NCBI GenBank assembly: GCA_963721115.1
Contig: CAVRIA010000006.1
Coordinates: 992,001 to 1,056,000, forward strand
Length of the DNA stretch: 64,000 bases
Reading direction: 5' to 3'
DNA from: CAVRIA01 sp963721115
GTDB lineage: Bacteria > Desulfobacterota > Binatia > HRBIN30 > CADEER01
Shown here: positions 16,593 to 25,596 of the stretch, in pieces
How the letters are laid out: the number at the start of each line of letters is the position of its first letter
How positions within the stretch are numbered: position 1 is the stretch's first letter
The notes under the pieces: generated by a model
Databases searched by the model: none
What the model saw: the letters and a program-made list of their open reading frames with translations, nothing else
Told to the model about the DNA's origin: nothing
Made by a program: the position numbers and the translations under genes

Positions 16593-17462
16593 TCACTCGA
16601 GCGGGCGTAGGATCGGGTCCAGACCCGTCGTTCCCCGGTCGACGCCGGTGGCGGCGAATGCCAGCTCGCCCTGACCGAGCGCGCGCATCGAATTCCCGCC
16701 GGCGGCGGTCAGGCCTCCGTCGGCGACCAGCGCCTCTCCCGTCACGAAGCGCGCATCCTCGCTGGCGAGGAAGAGCGCGACACCGGCGATGGCGTCCGCG
16801 CTGCCCGCCTCGGGCCAGGGCTGCATCTTCGCGAGCATCGTTTCCGTGGCGTCCGGGCTCCCCCGGTGAAGGAGCGGGGTGTTGATGGCTCCCGGGCAGA
16901 TCGCGTTCACCCGAATCCGGCTCGGCGCCAGCTCGACGGCGACGGCGCGCGTCAGGTTGATCACCGCCGCCTTGGCGGCCGAATACGCCTGCGGGGCGTC
17001 GCCGCCGCTCAGTCCGGCGATCGAGGCGGTGTTGATGAAGCAGCCGCCCCGGCCGGCCGCCTTCATCGCCCGCGTGCCGTGCTTCATCCCCAGCATGACG
17101 CCGCGCACCAGAACCGCGAAGGTGTAGTCCCAGTCCTCGACCTCGAGATGCGTGATCGGACCGAACGCCCCGGCGACTCCGGCGTTGTTGAACACGCAGT
17201 CGAGCCGCCCGAACTCCGACGTGGCGCGGGCGATCACCGCCTCCACGTCGGATTCGTTGCCGACGTCGGCGCGGACATAGCGGATCCGATCGGCAAAGCC
17301 CGCCGCAGCGGCGAGTTGCAGCGTCTCGCGGCCGCTGCTCTCGTTGAAGTCCGCCGCCACGACGCGCGCTCCCTCACGGAGGAAGCGCAACGCCGTGGCG
17401 CGCCCGATGCCGCTACCCGCGCCCGTGATGACTGCCACCTGACCCGCAAGACGCTCCGCCAT
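16593..17462 (-). CDS. Short-chain dehydrogenase/reductase (SDR)
   Basis: 289 residues from ATG 17462 after AAGGAGAGAGCAGC. Classical SDR: cofactor loop TGAGSGIGRA, acidic residue after strand 2 (VVAADFNESSG) favouring NAD(H), NNAG motif, catalytic Ser in NTASIAGLSGG, and YSAAKAA (Tyr and Lys). The last 30 residues extend beyond the usual GGLTA end. The substrate cannot be read from the sequence. Convergent with the M16 gene, four bases apart. Confidence 0.92.
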   Translation of the reverse strand: MAERLAGQVAVITGAGSGIGRATALRFLREGARVVAADFNESSGRETLQLAAAAGFADRIRYVRADVGNESDVEAVIARATSEFGRLDCVFNNAGVAGAFGPITHLEVEDWDYTFAVLVRGVMLGMKHGTRAMKAAGRGGCFINTASIAGLSGGDAPQAYSAAKAAVINLTRAVAVELAPSRIRVNAICPGAINTPLLHRGSPDATETMLAKMQPWPEAGSADAIAGVALFLASEDARFVTGEALVADGGLTAAGGNSMRALGQGELAFAATGVDRGTTGLDPILRPLE

Positions 17463-17621
17463 GCTGCTCTCTCCTTCGATGGTTCGTGAGGCGCGGATAC
17501 TACCGGCCCGAGGGTGGGTCAAGGAAGCGCATTCGGCCGGCGGGCGGGCCGTCGCTCCGCCTGGCGAATCGCGGTCCATCATGTGCTATGCACCAGGATT
17601 CGGGCCGCGGCCCGCGCCATC

Positions 17622-18875
17622 ATGCGATACGAGCTGTTCATCGGGTTGAGGTACCTGCGCGCCAAGCGCCGCGAGGTGTTCATTTCGCTCATCACCTTGA
17701 TCGCGACGGTCGGCGTCGCGATCGGTGTGATGACCCTGAATATCGTGCTGTCGGTCATGACCGGATTCGAGGAAGACCTGCGGGATCGCATTCTGGGCTT
17801 CAACGCGCACGTGATGGTGTGGAACACCGCGGGCATGATCGAGAGCTACGACCAGGTGCTGGCTCGAATCGGCCGCATCGAGGGCGTGGTCCACGCCGCT
17901 CCGCTGATCAACGCGCAGCTCATGATCACCACCGCCGACCACGTGACCGGCGCCCTCCTGCGCGGCGTTCGTCCCGACCCGGAGGACGCGGGCGACCTCG
18001 GGCGGCACATGCGCGAGGGCTCCATCGAGGAGCTCTCGGACCACTTCGCCGTTCCCCTCGGCGAGGGCCAGGGTGCCACCGTTCGCCTGCCGGGCATCAT
18101 CCTCGGCGCCGAGCTGGCGAGACGGCTCGACGTCGAGGTGGGCAAGACGGTCAACGTCGCCCTGCCGCTCGGCCGCGGAGGGCAGACCTCCCTGGTGCCG
18201 CAGCTCACGCGCTTCGTCGTCGCCGGCATCTTCGACTCGGGCATGCCGGAGTACGATGCCAGCCTCGCCTACGTCGGACTCGCCGACGCCCAGCGTCTGT
18301 ACGGTCTGGGAGACGCGGTGAACAACATCGAGGTGCGGGTGAAGGACCTGTACCAGGCCCCGGAGGTGGCCGCGCGGATGCGCGCCACACTCGGCCCGTC
18401 CTATCGCGTGCGCGACTGGATCCAGGCCAACCACAACCTGTTCTCGGTCCTGCAGCTGCAGAAGACGGTGTACTTCATCGTGCTTCTGCTCATCATCCTG
18501 GTCGCCGCCTTCACCATCCTGGCGACCCTGATCATGGTCGTGATGGAGAAGAGGAAGGACATTGCCATCCTCAAGTCGATGGGGGCCACGCGCGGCGCGA
18601 TCGGCCGGATCTTCGTGTTCAAGGGCCTGACGATCGGTGCGGTCGGCACCGTGGCCGGAAACCTCGGCGGCTACACCGGCTGCTGGGTGCTCAAGCACTA
18701 CCACTTCATCAAGCTGCCCGCGGCATTCTACGTGACGACGGTGCCGGTGAAGATGTACCCGGAGCTGTTCGCTGCCGTTACCCTGGCGTCACTCGCCATC
18801 TGCCTGCTGGCCTCGATCTATCCCGCGCGCCAAGCCGCGCGTCTCGCTCCGGTCGACATCATCCGCTACGAGTGA
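17622..18875 (+). CDS. LolC/LolE-type lipoprotein-releasing ABC permease
   Basis: 417 residues. It has the MacB/LolCE architecture: a first transmembrane helix (SLITLIATVGVAIGVMTLNI) with the following GFEEDLRDRILGFNAHV, a periplasmic domain of about 230 residues, then three helices near the C-terminus (VLLLIILVAAFTILATLIMV, IGAVGTVAGNLGGYTGCWVL, LFAAVTLASLAICLLASIYP) and the cytoplasmic coupling MEKRKDIAILKSMGA. It extracts outer-membrane lipoproteins from the inner membrane, so the cell is diderm. No LolD ATPase gene is adjacent. Confidence 0.93.
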   Translation: MRYELFIGLRYLRAKRREVFISLITLIATVGVAIGVMTLNIVLSVMTGFEEDLRDRILGFNAHVMVWNTAGMIESYDQVLARIGRIEGVVHAAPLINAQLMITTADHVTGALLRGVRPDPEDAGDLGRHMREGSIEELSDHFAVPLGEGQGATVRLPGIILGAELARRLDVEVGKTVNVALPLGRGGQTSLVPQLTRFVVAGIFDSGMPEYDASLAYVGLADAQRLYGLGDAVNNIEVRVKDLYQAPEVAARMRATLGPSYRVRDWIQANHNLFSVLQLQKTVYFIVLLLIILVAAFTILATLIMVVMEKRKDIAILKSMGATRGAIGRIFVFKGLTIGAVGTVAGNLGGYTGCWVLKHYHFIKLPAAFYVTTVPVKMYPELFAAVTLASLAICLLASIYPARQAARLAPVDIIRYE

Positions 18876-18995
18876 CGGCGCGCACCTCGCCGGCCTCCGC
18901 GCTCATTTCACCGGGCCGCCACGCGCCTTTGGCGGGACGCGCCCCGACGCCCGGCCCCGCCCAATTGGGGCTCGGGCCGTCGGGCGACCGACCGA

Positions 18996-19568
18996 CTACA
19001 TGTTCAGAGACGCGATCTGCATGAGGAAACCCATGTCCCCCTCGACGCGGATCTTGCCGGCCATGAACGCCTGCTGGCCGTTGAGCTTGCCCGTCTGCAT
19101 GTCGGTGTAGTCGCCGATCGACATCTTGAGCAGCGTCCGCGGCGCGGCGGCGTTGTTGAAGCACATCTCCACCTGGAACGGGTCGAGTCCCTCGCGCGCG
19201 AGCGCCAGCGCCATCGTGCCCTTCAGTTGCCGGGCGCGTCCGCTGTTGTCGGGGCGATCGGGCCGGCTCTGCGGCAGGATCAGGCTCATCGACGCCCCGT
19301 TGCGCCCGACGACGGCGTCGCGCCAGTGCTCGATCGGGATGGTGACCGTCAGATTGGCGTCCCCGCTGCCCTTCTGAACGTTCATCTTGCCTTCCGCGAT
19401 CTTGACGGCCCAGTCGCCGCCGCCTTCTCCGGTCACGTGGTACTGGATCGTGAAGTCCTGAGGAATGTTTCCGCTCTCCGCTGCCTGCGCGGTGAAGCCC
19501 GCTGGCAGGAGCTGCTCGAAGAACTGCTCCGGGGTGACGCTGTCGGGAACGGGCGGCTGCTCTGCCAT
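18996..19568 (-). CDS. SCP2 sterol-binding-domain protein
   Basis: 190 residues from ATG 19568 after GAGGAGACACAGCG. An N-terminal 30-residue helix segment (VTPEQFFEQLLPAGFTAQ) precedes an SCP2-like fold: NLTVTIPIEHWRDAVVGRNG, LLKMSIGDYTDMQTGKLNGQ and the C-terminal QQAFMAGKIRVEGDMGFLMQ typical of SCP2 lipid-binding domains. It probably carries acyl or sterol-like lipids in the cytoplasm; there is no catalytic domain. Confidence 0.85.
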   Translation of the reverse strand: MAEQPPVPDSVTPEQFFEQLLPAGFTAQAAESGNIPQDFTIQYHVTGEGGGDWAVKIAEGKMNVQKGSGDANLTVTIPIEHWRDAVVGRNGASMSLILPQSRPDRPDNSGRARQLKGTMALALAREGLDPFQVEMCFNNAAAPRTLLKMSIGDYTDMQTGKLNGQQAFMAGKIRVEGDMGFLMQIASLNM

Positions 19569-19847
19569 CGCTGTGTCTCCTCTTCTCGGCTCGCTGGAGC
19601 CGGATCTGTGATGGGAAGGTGAAGTCGAACCTTTGCCACGAGGACGCCTCGGTTGGCAATGACGCCTGCCCGAATGGTCGACTCCACCGCGCGATCCGCC
19701 GTTCGACGTTTCCTGCGGCCCTTGGTTTCGACCTTCCGACACGATGGGGGATTCGATATAGACGGCGCATGCCCTGTTCGCGCCGCCAGCTCCTGCCTGC
19801 CGGTAGGGCGAGCACTTTGCGTTTCCGCGACGTGGAATCCCTGAATC

Positions 19848-20927
19848 ATGCCGGCTAGCGGACCACCCTCGGCTCGGGGCGCCGAGGTCCCGGAGGAGAT
19901 CCTCTCGTTCCACCGGGAGAGCCTGGTGCTCGATCTGCACATCGACACGCTGCTGTGGATGCGGCTCGTGGGCTACGACATCGGCAAGCGGCATCACAAC
20001 TACCTGCCGTACTCGCCCTTCTTCTGGCACCTCGATCTGCCCCGCGCCGCCGAAGGAGGCCTAGATGCCGCCGGACTCGGTCTCGTCATCAACCCCCGGC
20101 ACGTGGCCGCCGAGCTGATCGCTCCCCTCAAGCTGCTGGCGTACGTCGAGTCGGCGTCGGGCATCGAGCAGACTCTGGAGACGATCGACTTGCTCGACGC
20201 GGCCGCGCGGCGCTATCCGGAGCGGCTGGTCTTGGCCCGTTCGGGTAGCGACATTCGCGACGCCGTGGCCGCCGGGAGGTTTGCCGGCCTCGCCTGCCTC
20301 GAAGGGGCGCAGGGAATCGAAGGCGACCTGCACAACGTTCGCACCGCATACGATCGCGGGTTGCGCATGATCGGCCTGGTCCACTTTCAGGCCACGGAAG
20401 CCGGGTACCCGATGACCGTTCCGGCCTTCGACCACGAGGGCCTGACCGCATTCGGGCGCGACCTGATCGCCGAGATGGAGAGACTCGGCCTCGTGGTCGA
20501 TCTGGCCCACCTCAACGCAGTGGGCGTCGACGACGCCCTGGCCGCGATCGAGCGGCCCTGCGTGGTCAGTCACAGCGCCTGCCGCGCTCTGCAGGACCAC
20601 CCGCGCAACCTGAGAGACGACCAGATCCGCCGTCTGGCGGATGCAGGCGGCGTCGTCGGGATCGCGGTCGGCCGTATGTTTCTGGGCAATGTGGGGCTGG
20701 ACCGGTTTCTCGACCACGTCGATCACGTGATCGACGTGGGAGGCGCGGAGACGGCGGCCCTGGGCAGCGACTTCGACGGAGCGATCGTTCCCGTCTCCGG
20801 CATGCGCGACGTGACGGTCTATCCGCGCATCACACGCGGGCTGCTCTCGCGCGGGCACGCGCCGGAGGTGGTCCGCAAGGTCCTGGGCGAGAATGCCATG
20901 CGCGTGCTGACGGAAGTTCTCGGCTGA
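19848..20927 (+). CDS. Membrane dipeptidase family protein (peptidase M19)
   Basis: 359 residues. Metal ligands of the M19 barrel are visible: DLHIDT near residue 30, Glu in CLEGAQGIEGDL, His in GLVHFQATEAGYP, SHSACRALQDHPRNLRDDQ, and the final GSDFDG. Family members hydrolyse dipeptides including L,D- and dehydro-dipeptides with one or two zinc ions. No signal peptide is seen, so it is probably cytoplasmic. The 280 bases upstream hold no gene and probably the divergent promoters of this gene and the SCP2 gene. Confidence 0.9.
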   Translation: MPASGPPSARGAEVPEEILSFHRESLVLDLHIDTLLWMRLVGYDIGKRHHNYLPYSPFFWHLDLPRAAEGGLDAAGLGLVINPRHVAAELIAPLKLLAYVESASGIEQTLETIDLLDAAARRYPERLVLARSGSDIRDAVAAGRFAGLACLEGAQGIEGDLHNVRTAYDRGLRMIGLVHFQATEAGYPMTVPAFDHEGLTAFGRDLIAEMERLGLVVDLAHLNAVGVDDALAAIERPCVVSHSACRALQDHPRNLRDDQIRRLADAGGVVGIAVGRMFLGNVGLDRFLDHVDHVIDVGGAETAALGSDFDGAIVPVSGMRDVTVYPRITRGLLSRGHAPEVVRKVLGENAMRVLTEVLG

Positions 20928-21015
20928 GCGCAAGCGCTGTGCGGGATGCGCGGCGACGCCGCAACTGTCGGGTCGCCGTCTCTACAAAGAAGATGACGGG
21001 ACCGCACATTTGTTG

Positions 21016-21043
21016 TTGACCTGTGCAGCATTTGGAGTAAGAG
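21016..21043 (+). promoter_or_regulatory. Candidate sigma-70 promoter for the Cys-rich pair
   Basis: TTGACC (21016-21021) and TAAGAG (21038-21043) are 16 bases apart, just upstream of the Cys-rich genes and downstream of the M19 gene's stop. The -35 is near consensus and the -10 is weak; predicted only from pattern and position. Confidence 0.35.
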
Positions 21044-21060
21044 AACGCGCAGCGTTGCTC

Positions 21061-21501
21061 ATGCCATGCGCATCTGCGGGTTCAATTGACCCATGGGGCG
21101 CGTCGAGGTGGAAACGAGGATGGCGGAGTAAGGATAGGAGTGATGGAGGCGATGGCGACACAAGCGCACCCCGGCCCAGACCCCGGTCGAGAATTCTTCG
21201 ATGCACCCTGCGGCTATGGCTGCTCGTCGCTGCGTCGCTTCTCGGCGTGGCCCTGCCCGCAAGGGCGCAGCAGCTCGCGCCGCGCAACCTCGACGTTCAC
21301 GCCGTGACCGGCTGCTGTGTGTGCCGCGGCGTGAAGAACGGTGACGTCAACTATCTGAACAGCTGCGTCGACGGCAGGACGGTGGATTCCTGCCTGCAGA
21401 AGTGCCAGTCCGAACAGACGCGATCGTTCATCTTCGGTTACCAACAGACATGCTCGGAGGGTTGCGTCGGTTTTCCGACCGCGGCGCTTCCGAACCAATG
21501 A
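21061..21501 (+). CDS. Secreted Cys-rich protein, short member of a coupled pair
   Basis: 146 residues if the ATG at 21061 is used. A hydrophobic signal segment LRLWLLVAASLLGVALPARA lies about 45 residues in, which is late. A well-spaced AGGAG precedes an ATG at 21143 in another frame that would put a normal N-region before the signal, so a single-base indel between 21143 and 21200 is likely. The mature part is about 65 residues with eight Cys (TGCCVCRG, SCVDGRTVDSCLQKC, QQTCSEGC). The same module opens the next gene, whose ATG overlaps this stop (ATGA). Function unknown; probably disulfide-bonded outside the cell. Confidence 0.65.
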   Translation: MPCASAGSIDPWGASRWKRGWRSKDRSDGGDGDTSAPRPRPRSRILRCTLRLWLLVAASLLGVALPARAQQLAPRNLDVHAVTGCCVCRGVKNGDVNYLNSCVDGRTVDSCLQKCQSEQTRSFIFGYQQTCSEGCVGFPTAALPNQ

Positions 21502-22868
21502 ACGCCCGGAGACCAGCCGTGTCCGCCCACACCCATTCGGCATCCGCAACAGCCCGCATCCTTCCGTCAATGGTCGCCGCCGTGGCGGCGATCATCTTGG
21601 TGGTCGGATGGGCCGTTCCCTCGCTCGCGCAGCCCGAGCCCACCGGCTGTTGTCTGTGTCTCGACTGCCCGGGCAACGCCGGGTTCTGTACGGCGCCGCA
21701 GACGGCGGCGAACTGCACCGACATCTGCCTGAATACGACCGGTTGCAACGCCCTGGTGTTCGGGCTCGACGAGGGCTGCGGCGTCGACGGATCGTGCTTC
21801 GGGGTCGCTCCGCCGACATCCACACCGACCCTCACGCCGACCGACACGCCAACCGACACGCCGACGGAGACCCCGACCGAGACACCGACGGAGACGCCGA
21901 CCGCGACGGTGACCGACACGCCGAGCGAGACGCCGACGGAAACCCCGACCCCGACGCCGAGCGAGACGCCGACGGAGACGCCGACCGCGACGGTGACCGA
22001 CACGCCGACGGAGACCCCGACGGAGACCCCGACCCTGACGCCAAGCGAGACGCCGACGGAGACGCCCACCCTGACGCCGAGCGAAACCCCGACGGAGACG
22101 CCGACGGACACGCCGAGCGAAACCCCGACCGAGACCCCGACCGAGACGCCGACGCTGACGCCGAGCATGACGCCGACCGAGACGCCGACGGAAACGCCGA
22201 CCGACACCCCGACGGCGACACCGACCGAAACGCCGACCGATACGCCGACGGAGACCCCGACGGAAACCCCGACGCTGACGGCCAGCATGACGCCGACGGA
22301 GACGCCGACATCGACGCCGACGGATACACCGACCGTCACGCCGACGTCGACACCCACGTCGACCCCGACGGACACGCCGACGGAAACCCCGACGCTGACG
22401 GCCAGCATGACGCCGACGTCGACGCCGACTGCGACGGTAACCGAGACGCCGACGGAGACACCGACGTTCACGCCGGCACCGCCGATGATCCAGGAGCCGG
22501 TGGAGCCCGGCGACGGTACGGTCGACGGCACCTCGTCGCCGAACTGTGCGGAGATCCGCATCTGCCTTGCGGCCGTGGGCTCGATCGTGGGCACGCCGCC
22601 ATGCGGCGAGATCGGGTCGCCGGACACGCTGCTCGGCAGCGGACCGACCGACGGCAGCGGGATGTTCAGCATCGCTCTGAGCCAGCCGCTGGCGGCCAAC
22701 CAGTGCATCTACGCCTACGACACGTGTACCGATCGACTGAGCGATCCGGCCTGCGTCCGGGTGCCGGCTCCGGCGCCGGCGATGTCGCCGCGGCTCATGC
22801 TGCTGGCCCTCTGCATGCTGTGTCTGATCGCCCTGTTCAGCCTGGTGCGGATGCGCCGCGAGATGTGA
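21498..22868 (+). CDS. Cys-rich, Thr-Pro-repeat surface protein with C-terminal anchor
   Basis: 456 residues. Signal peptide (MVAAVAAIILVVGWAVPSLA), a Cys-rich module with ten Cys (TGCCLCLDCPGNAGFC, GCNALVFGLDEGCGVDGSCF) paralogous to the upstream protein, then about 220 residues of TPTETPTDTP-type repeats, a second small domain with paired Cys (CAEIRICLAAVG, CIYAYDTCTDRLSDPACV) and a C-terminal membrane helix MLLALCMLCLIALFSLV followed by RMRRE. The layout is a stalk: head module, extended rod, anchor. The repeat may be glycosylated. Translationally coupled to the preceding gene. Confidence 0.8.
   Translation: MNARRPAVSAHTHSASATARILPSMVAAVAAIILVVGWAVPSLAQPEPTGCCLCLDCPGNAGFCTAPQTAANCTDICLNTTGCNALVFGLDEGCGVDGSCFGVAPPTSTPTLTPTDTPTDTPTETPTETPTETPTATVTDTPSETPTETPTPTPSETPTETPTATVTDTPTETPTETPTLTPSETPTETPTLTPSETPTETPTDTPSETPTETPTETPTLTPSMTPTETPTETPTDTPTATPTETPTDTPTETPTETPTLTASMTPTETPTSTPTDTPTVTPTSTPTSTPTDTPTETPTLTASMTPTSTPTATVTETPTETPTFTPAPPMIQEPVEPGDGTVDGTSSPNCAEIRICLAAVGSIVGTPPCGEIGSPDTLLGSGPTDGSGMFSIALSQPLAANQCIYAYDTCTDRLSDPACVRVPAPAPAMSPRLMLLALCMLCLIALFSLVRMRREM
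21812..22482 (+). repeat. Tandem Thr-Pro-X coding repeat
   Basis: About 670 bases of degenerate 12- and 24-base repeats built on ACGCCGAC(C/G)GA(G/C), coding T-P-T/S with Glu, Asp, Leu, Ala, Val or Ser between. All of it is in one frame with no stop, so it is coding repeat, not CRISPR or satellite. Copy number is likely unstable and prone to assembly collapse. Confidence 0.9.
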
Positions 22869-22903
22869 GACGGCGGACGCGCCGCGTTCGATCCCTCGAT
22901 GTC

Positions 22904-22939
22904 GGGGGCGACTGCCGTGCGGTCGCCCCCGTCTCTTTT
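22904..22939 (+). terminator. Rho-independent terminator after the Cys-rich pair
   Basis: A perfect nine-base GC-rich stem (GGGGGCGAC at 22904-22912, GTCGCCCCC at 22922-22930) with a nine-base loop, followed by GTCTCTTTT. It lies 35 bases after the stop of the Thr-Pro-repeat gene and should end that transcript. Confidence 0.75.
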
Positions 22940-23015
22940 GCAGGCAGCCCGTCCTTTGACTCGAACCACCTCGGCCTTGACCTCGTCGGCGGGGAACGTT
23001 ATCGGCCGGCGGATC

Positions 23016-23732
23016 ATGAAGGTCTTGCGCGTGGTGTCGGCGAACCTCTGGAACGGTAGGGCCGATCCCCGCGCCTTCGCGGAGCTGGTGTCGGAGCTCG
23101 AGGCCGACGTGGTCGCCGTACAGGAGCTGTCGTTCGCCCAGGCGGATGCCCTGGGACGCGTGCTGCCGCACGGCCTTCTCGAACCTTCGAGCGACTACAT
23201 GGGCATGGGGATCGCGCTGCGGCGCGCCGCCGCGGTGCGCCGCATTCCGCTGCCCTGCCGGGACGCGCGGGTCATCGACATCGAGCTACTCGACGGGCTG
23301 GAGACGACCCGGCCCATCGAAATCATCAACGTACACGTGCAGGCACCGCATTCGCCGATCTCCTGGCAGACGGCGCGCCGCCGGGCCGGACAGCTGCGCG
23401 GCTTGATGCGCCACTTGCACGACTCCCCCGAGCGACCGCGCGTCCTGGTGGGCGACCTCAACGCCACCCCGCGTTGGCCCTTCTACCGCCGGCTTGCCGC
23501 CTTCATGAGCGACGCCGCGATCGTCGTGGCGCGGCGCGAGGGGCGGCGGCCCGAGCCGACCTGGGCACCGCGACCGGGATTACCGCGGCTGCTGAGAATC
23601 GATCACGCTTTCGTCAGCCTCCTGGCCGTGCGCGACTTCCGCGTGGTCTCGGTCAAGGGCGGCGACCACAGTGCGATCGTGGTCGATCTGTCGAGCGAAG
23701 CGGCGGGAGCCGTCGCCGCCGGCGAGGCATGA
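23016..23732 (+). CDS. Endonuclease/exonuclease/phosphatase (EEP) family protein
   Basis: 238 residues from ATG 23016. EEP motifs in order: VSANLWNG (Asn), VAVQELS (metal Glu), INVHVQAPHSP, VGDLNATPRW (Asp, Asn) and the closing GGDHSAIVVDL with IDHAF upstream. Members are Mg-dependent phosphodiesterases acting on nucleic acids, phosphoinositides or sphingomyelin; the substrate is not readable here. No signal peptide. Converges with the SnoaL-like gene with one base between stops. Confidence 0.85.
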   Translation: MKVLRVVSANLWNGRADPRAFAELVSELEADVVAVQELSFAQADALGRVLPHGLLEPSSDYMGMGIALRRAAAVRRIPLPCRDARVIDIELLDGLETTRPIEIINVHVQAPHSPISWQTARRRAGQLRGLMRHLHDSPERPRVLVGDLNATPRWPFYRRLAAFMSDAAIVVARREGRRPEPTWAPRPGLPRLLRIDHAFVSLLAVRDFRVVSVKGGDHSAIVVDLSSEAAGAVAAGEA

Positions 23733-23733
23733 T

Positions 23734-24171
23734 TCAGCTGCGCGTGGCACGCCACGATTGCGGCGCGTGACCGTCGGGGGTGACGCGGCGGTGGCGGAAC
23801 AGCCAGCGCGAGCCGGCCGGGATCAGGCGGTCGCGATAGCGCCCCCAGTGGTCCGGGCCGCGCTCCGTGATGGCCAGGAAATAGCTCGCCGCGGCAGCCT
23901 CGACCGGGCTCGCGACGTCGATCTGCACGCTCGACAGGTGGTGGCGGATCAGAGGGCGTCCGGTCGTGTTCGCGATGCTGGTCTTGGTGCCCTGCAGGAA
24001 CTCGCGGATCGCGTCGCGGCCGCGGAGCGGAGAGAGCCCGTCGATCTCGAGGACGCCGTCCTCGGCGAACAGCGCGACCAATTCGTCGAAGCGGCCCCGG
24101 TCGGCGCAATGCGCGTAACGCGCCAGCGTGTCGCGGATCAGCTCTCTTGCCACCAGCTCCCAGGTTTCCAT
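23734..24171 (-). CDS. SnoaL/NTF2-like protein
   Basis: 145 residues from ATG 24171. The N-terminal helices LIRDTLARYAHCADRGRFDE and LVALFAEDGVLEIDG, the strand turn RGRDAIREFLQG and SSVQIDVASPVEAAAASYFL are the cone-shaped NTF2 fold used by SnoaL-like isomerases, dehydratases and binding proteins. The His/Asp pocket residues (YAHCADRGRFDEL) resemble the aromatic ring-hydroxylating beta-subunit type. Function not assignable. Confidence 0.8.
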   Translation of the reverse strand: METWELVARELIRDTLARYAHCADRGRFDELVALFAEDGVLEIDGLSPLRGRDAIREFLQGTKTSIANTTGRPLIRHHLSSVQIDVASPVEAAAASYFLAITERGPDHWGRYRDRLIPAGSRWLFRHRRVTPDGHAPQSWRATRS

Positions 24172-24391
24172 GCGGCGCTGCCTAACAGATGTGGGCGATC
24201 CGGGAAACGAGGACGCCGTCGGTTCCTTCCCGAAAGTCGGCTCGGCCTGCGGGCGGACAGTTGCCGTCGCGGCAAGGGTGCGCTTTAACAACCATCGAGA
24301 GAGCGGATGGCGCGGCACGCGCGCTCCCGTGCTTCGGGACCGTCGCGGCCGGATTGGAGTTGGCGATCGTCGGCGGATCGAGAGGAGAGTC

Positions 24392-25471
24392 ATGCGTGCG
24401 ACCGTGATGCGAGGCGGAAAGCTGGTCGTCGATACGGTGGACGAGCCGGAGCCGGGGCCAGGAGAGGTGCTGGTGAAGACCCTGGCCTGCGGGATCTGCG
24501 GGTCCGATCTGCACGCGCTGCGCCATGCCGACGAGCTGGTCGCGGCGGCGCGCGACTCGGGGGCGCCGTTCTCGATGGATCCCGGACGCGACGTGGTCAT
24601 GGGCCACGAGTTCTGCGCCGAGGTGATCGACTTCGGTCCGGGGTGCCAGCGCGCGATCGCGCCAGGCAGCCGGGTGTGCTCGATGCCCCTGCTGCTGCGC
24701 CCGGACGGGCTGCTGGGGGTCGGCTACTCGAACGACGTGCCCGGTGGGTACGGTGAGCTCATGGTCCTCTCCGAGATGCTCCTGCTTCCGGTGCCGGAGG
24801 GAATGCCGACCGAGCACGCGTCCCTGACCGAGCCCATGGCCGTGGGCTTGCACGCCGTCGAGAAGGCGCGTCTCGCTCCGCAAGACGTGCCGCTCGTCAT
24901 CGGCTGCGGGCCGGTCGGGCTCTCCGTGATCGCGGCGCTCAAATTGAAAGGCGCGGCTCCCGTGGTGGCGGCCGACTTCTCCCCCGGGCGCCGCAGGTTG
25001 GCGGAGGCGATGGGAGCCGATGTGGTCGTCGATCCGGCGTCGTGCTCTCCCTACGAGAGCTGGCGCGAGGTGGCCACGCCTCAGGACGCCGCCGCGGCGC
25101 CGATGCTGGCGTTTCTCGGCCCGCCGCTGCGCCCGGGTGTCTTCTTCGAGTGCGTCGGCGTTCCCGGCGTGATCGACCAGCTGATGCGCGGAGCGCCGCG
25201 CGGCGCTCGCATCGTGGTCGTCGGCGTCTGCATGCAGCAGGACCATATCCGTCCGACGCTCGGCATCAACAAGGAGCTGAACCTGCAGTTCGTTCTCGGC
25301 TACGAGCCGCACGAGTTCGCCAACACGCTCTTCGACATCGCCGCCGAGCGGTTGCCGGTGCAGCCGTTGATCACCGGGAGGGTGGGCGTGTCGGGAGTCG
25401 CAGGCGCCTTCGAGGAGCTCGCCAACCCGGAGCAACATGCCAAGATCCTCGTCGAGCCCTGGCACGACTGA
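24392..25471 (+). CDS. Zinc-binding medium-chain alcohol dehydrogenase, no structural-zinc lobe
   Basis: 359 residues preceded by AGAGGAGAGTC. The catalytic zinc site is present (CGICGSDLHAL, MGHEFCAE), and the Rossmann loop GCGPVGLSVIAA binds NAD(P). The usual four-Cys structural zinc lobe is absent; that region reads VCSMPLLLRPDGLLGVGYSN. The residue at the end of strand 2 (VVAADFSPGRR) is acidic followed by Ser, so NAD is likelier than NADP. The substrate is unknown; the neighbours suggest small alcohols or acyl intermediates. Confidence 0.9.
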   Translation: MRATVMRGGKLVVDTVDEPEPGPGEVLVKTLACGICGSDLHALRHADELVAAARDSGAPFSMDPGRDVVMGHEFCAEVIDFGPGCQRAIAPGSRVCSMPLLLRPDGLLGVGYSNDVPGGYGELMVLSEMLLLPVPEGMPTEHASLTEPMAVGLHAVEKARLAPQDVPLVIGCGPVGLSVIAALKLKGAAPVVAADFSPGRRRLAEAMGADVVVDPASCSPYESWREVATPQDAAAAPMLAFLGPPLRPGVFFECVGVPGVIDQLMRGAPRGARIVVVGVCMQQDHIRPTLGINKELNLQFVLGYEPHEFANTLFDIAAERLPVQPLITGRVGVSGVAGAFEELANPEQHAKILVEPWHD

Positions 25472-25596
25472 GCAGTGACGCGGCCGGCGAGAAGCTCCTC
25501 TGCAGCGCTTCGCGGAATGGACGGGGGCCGTTGCAGGCCCCGGAGGGGCCGGTATGCTGTTGTGTCATCCCATTCGGATCGTGAAGGAGGATGACC

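Noticed and set aside
16593..17582. Longer start for the SDR gene at 17582
   Set aside because: The ATG at 17462 follows a strong AAGGAGAG and is where the Rossmann fold begins.
21812..22482. Tandem repeats that might be a CRISPR array
   Set aside because: Units are 12-24 bases without unique spacers and stay in one coding frame as T-P-x repeats.
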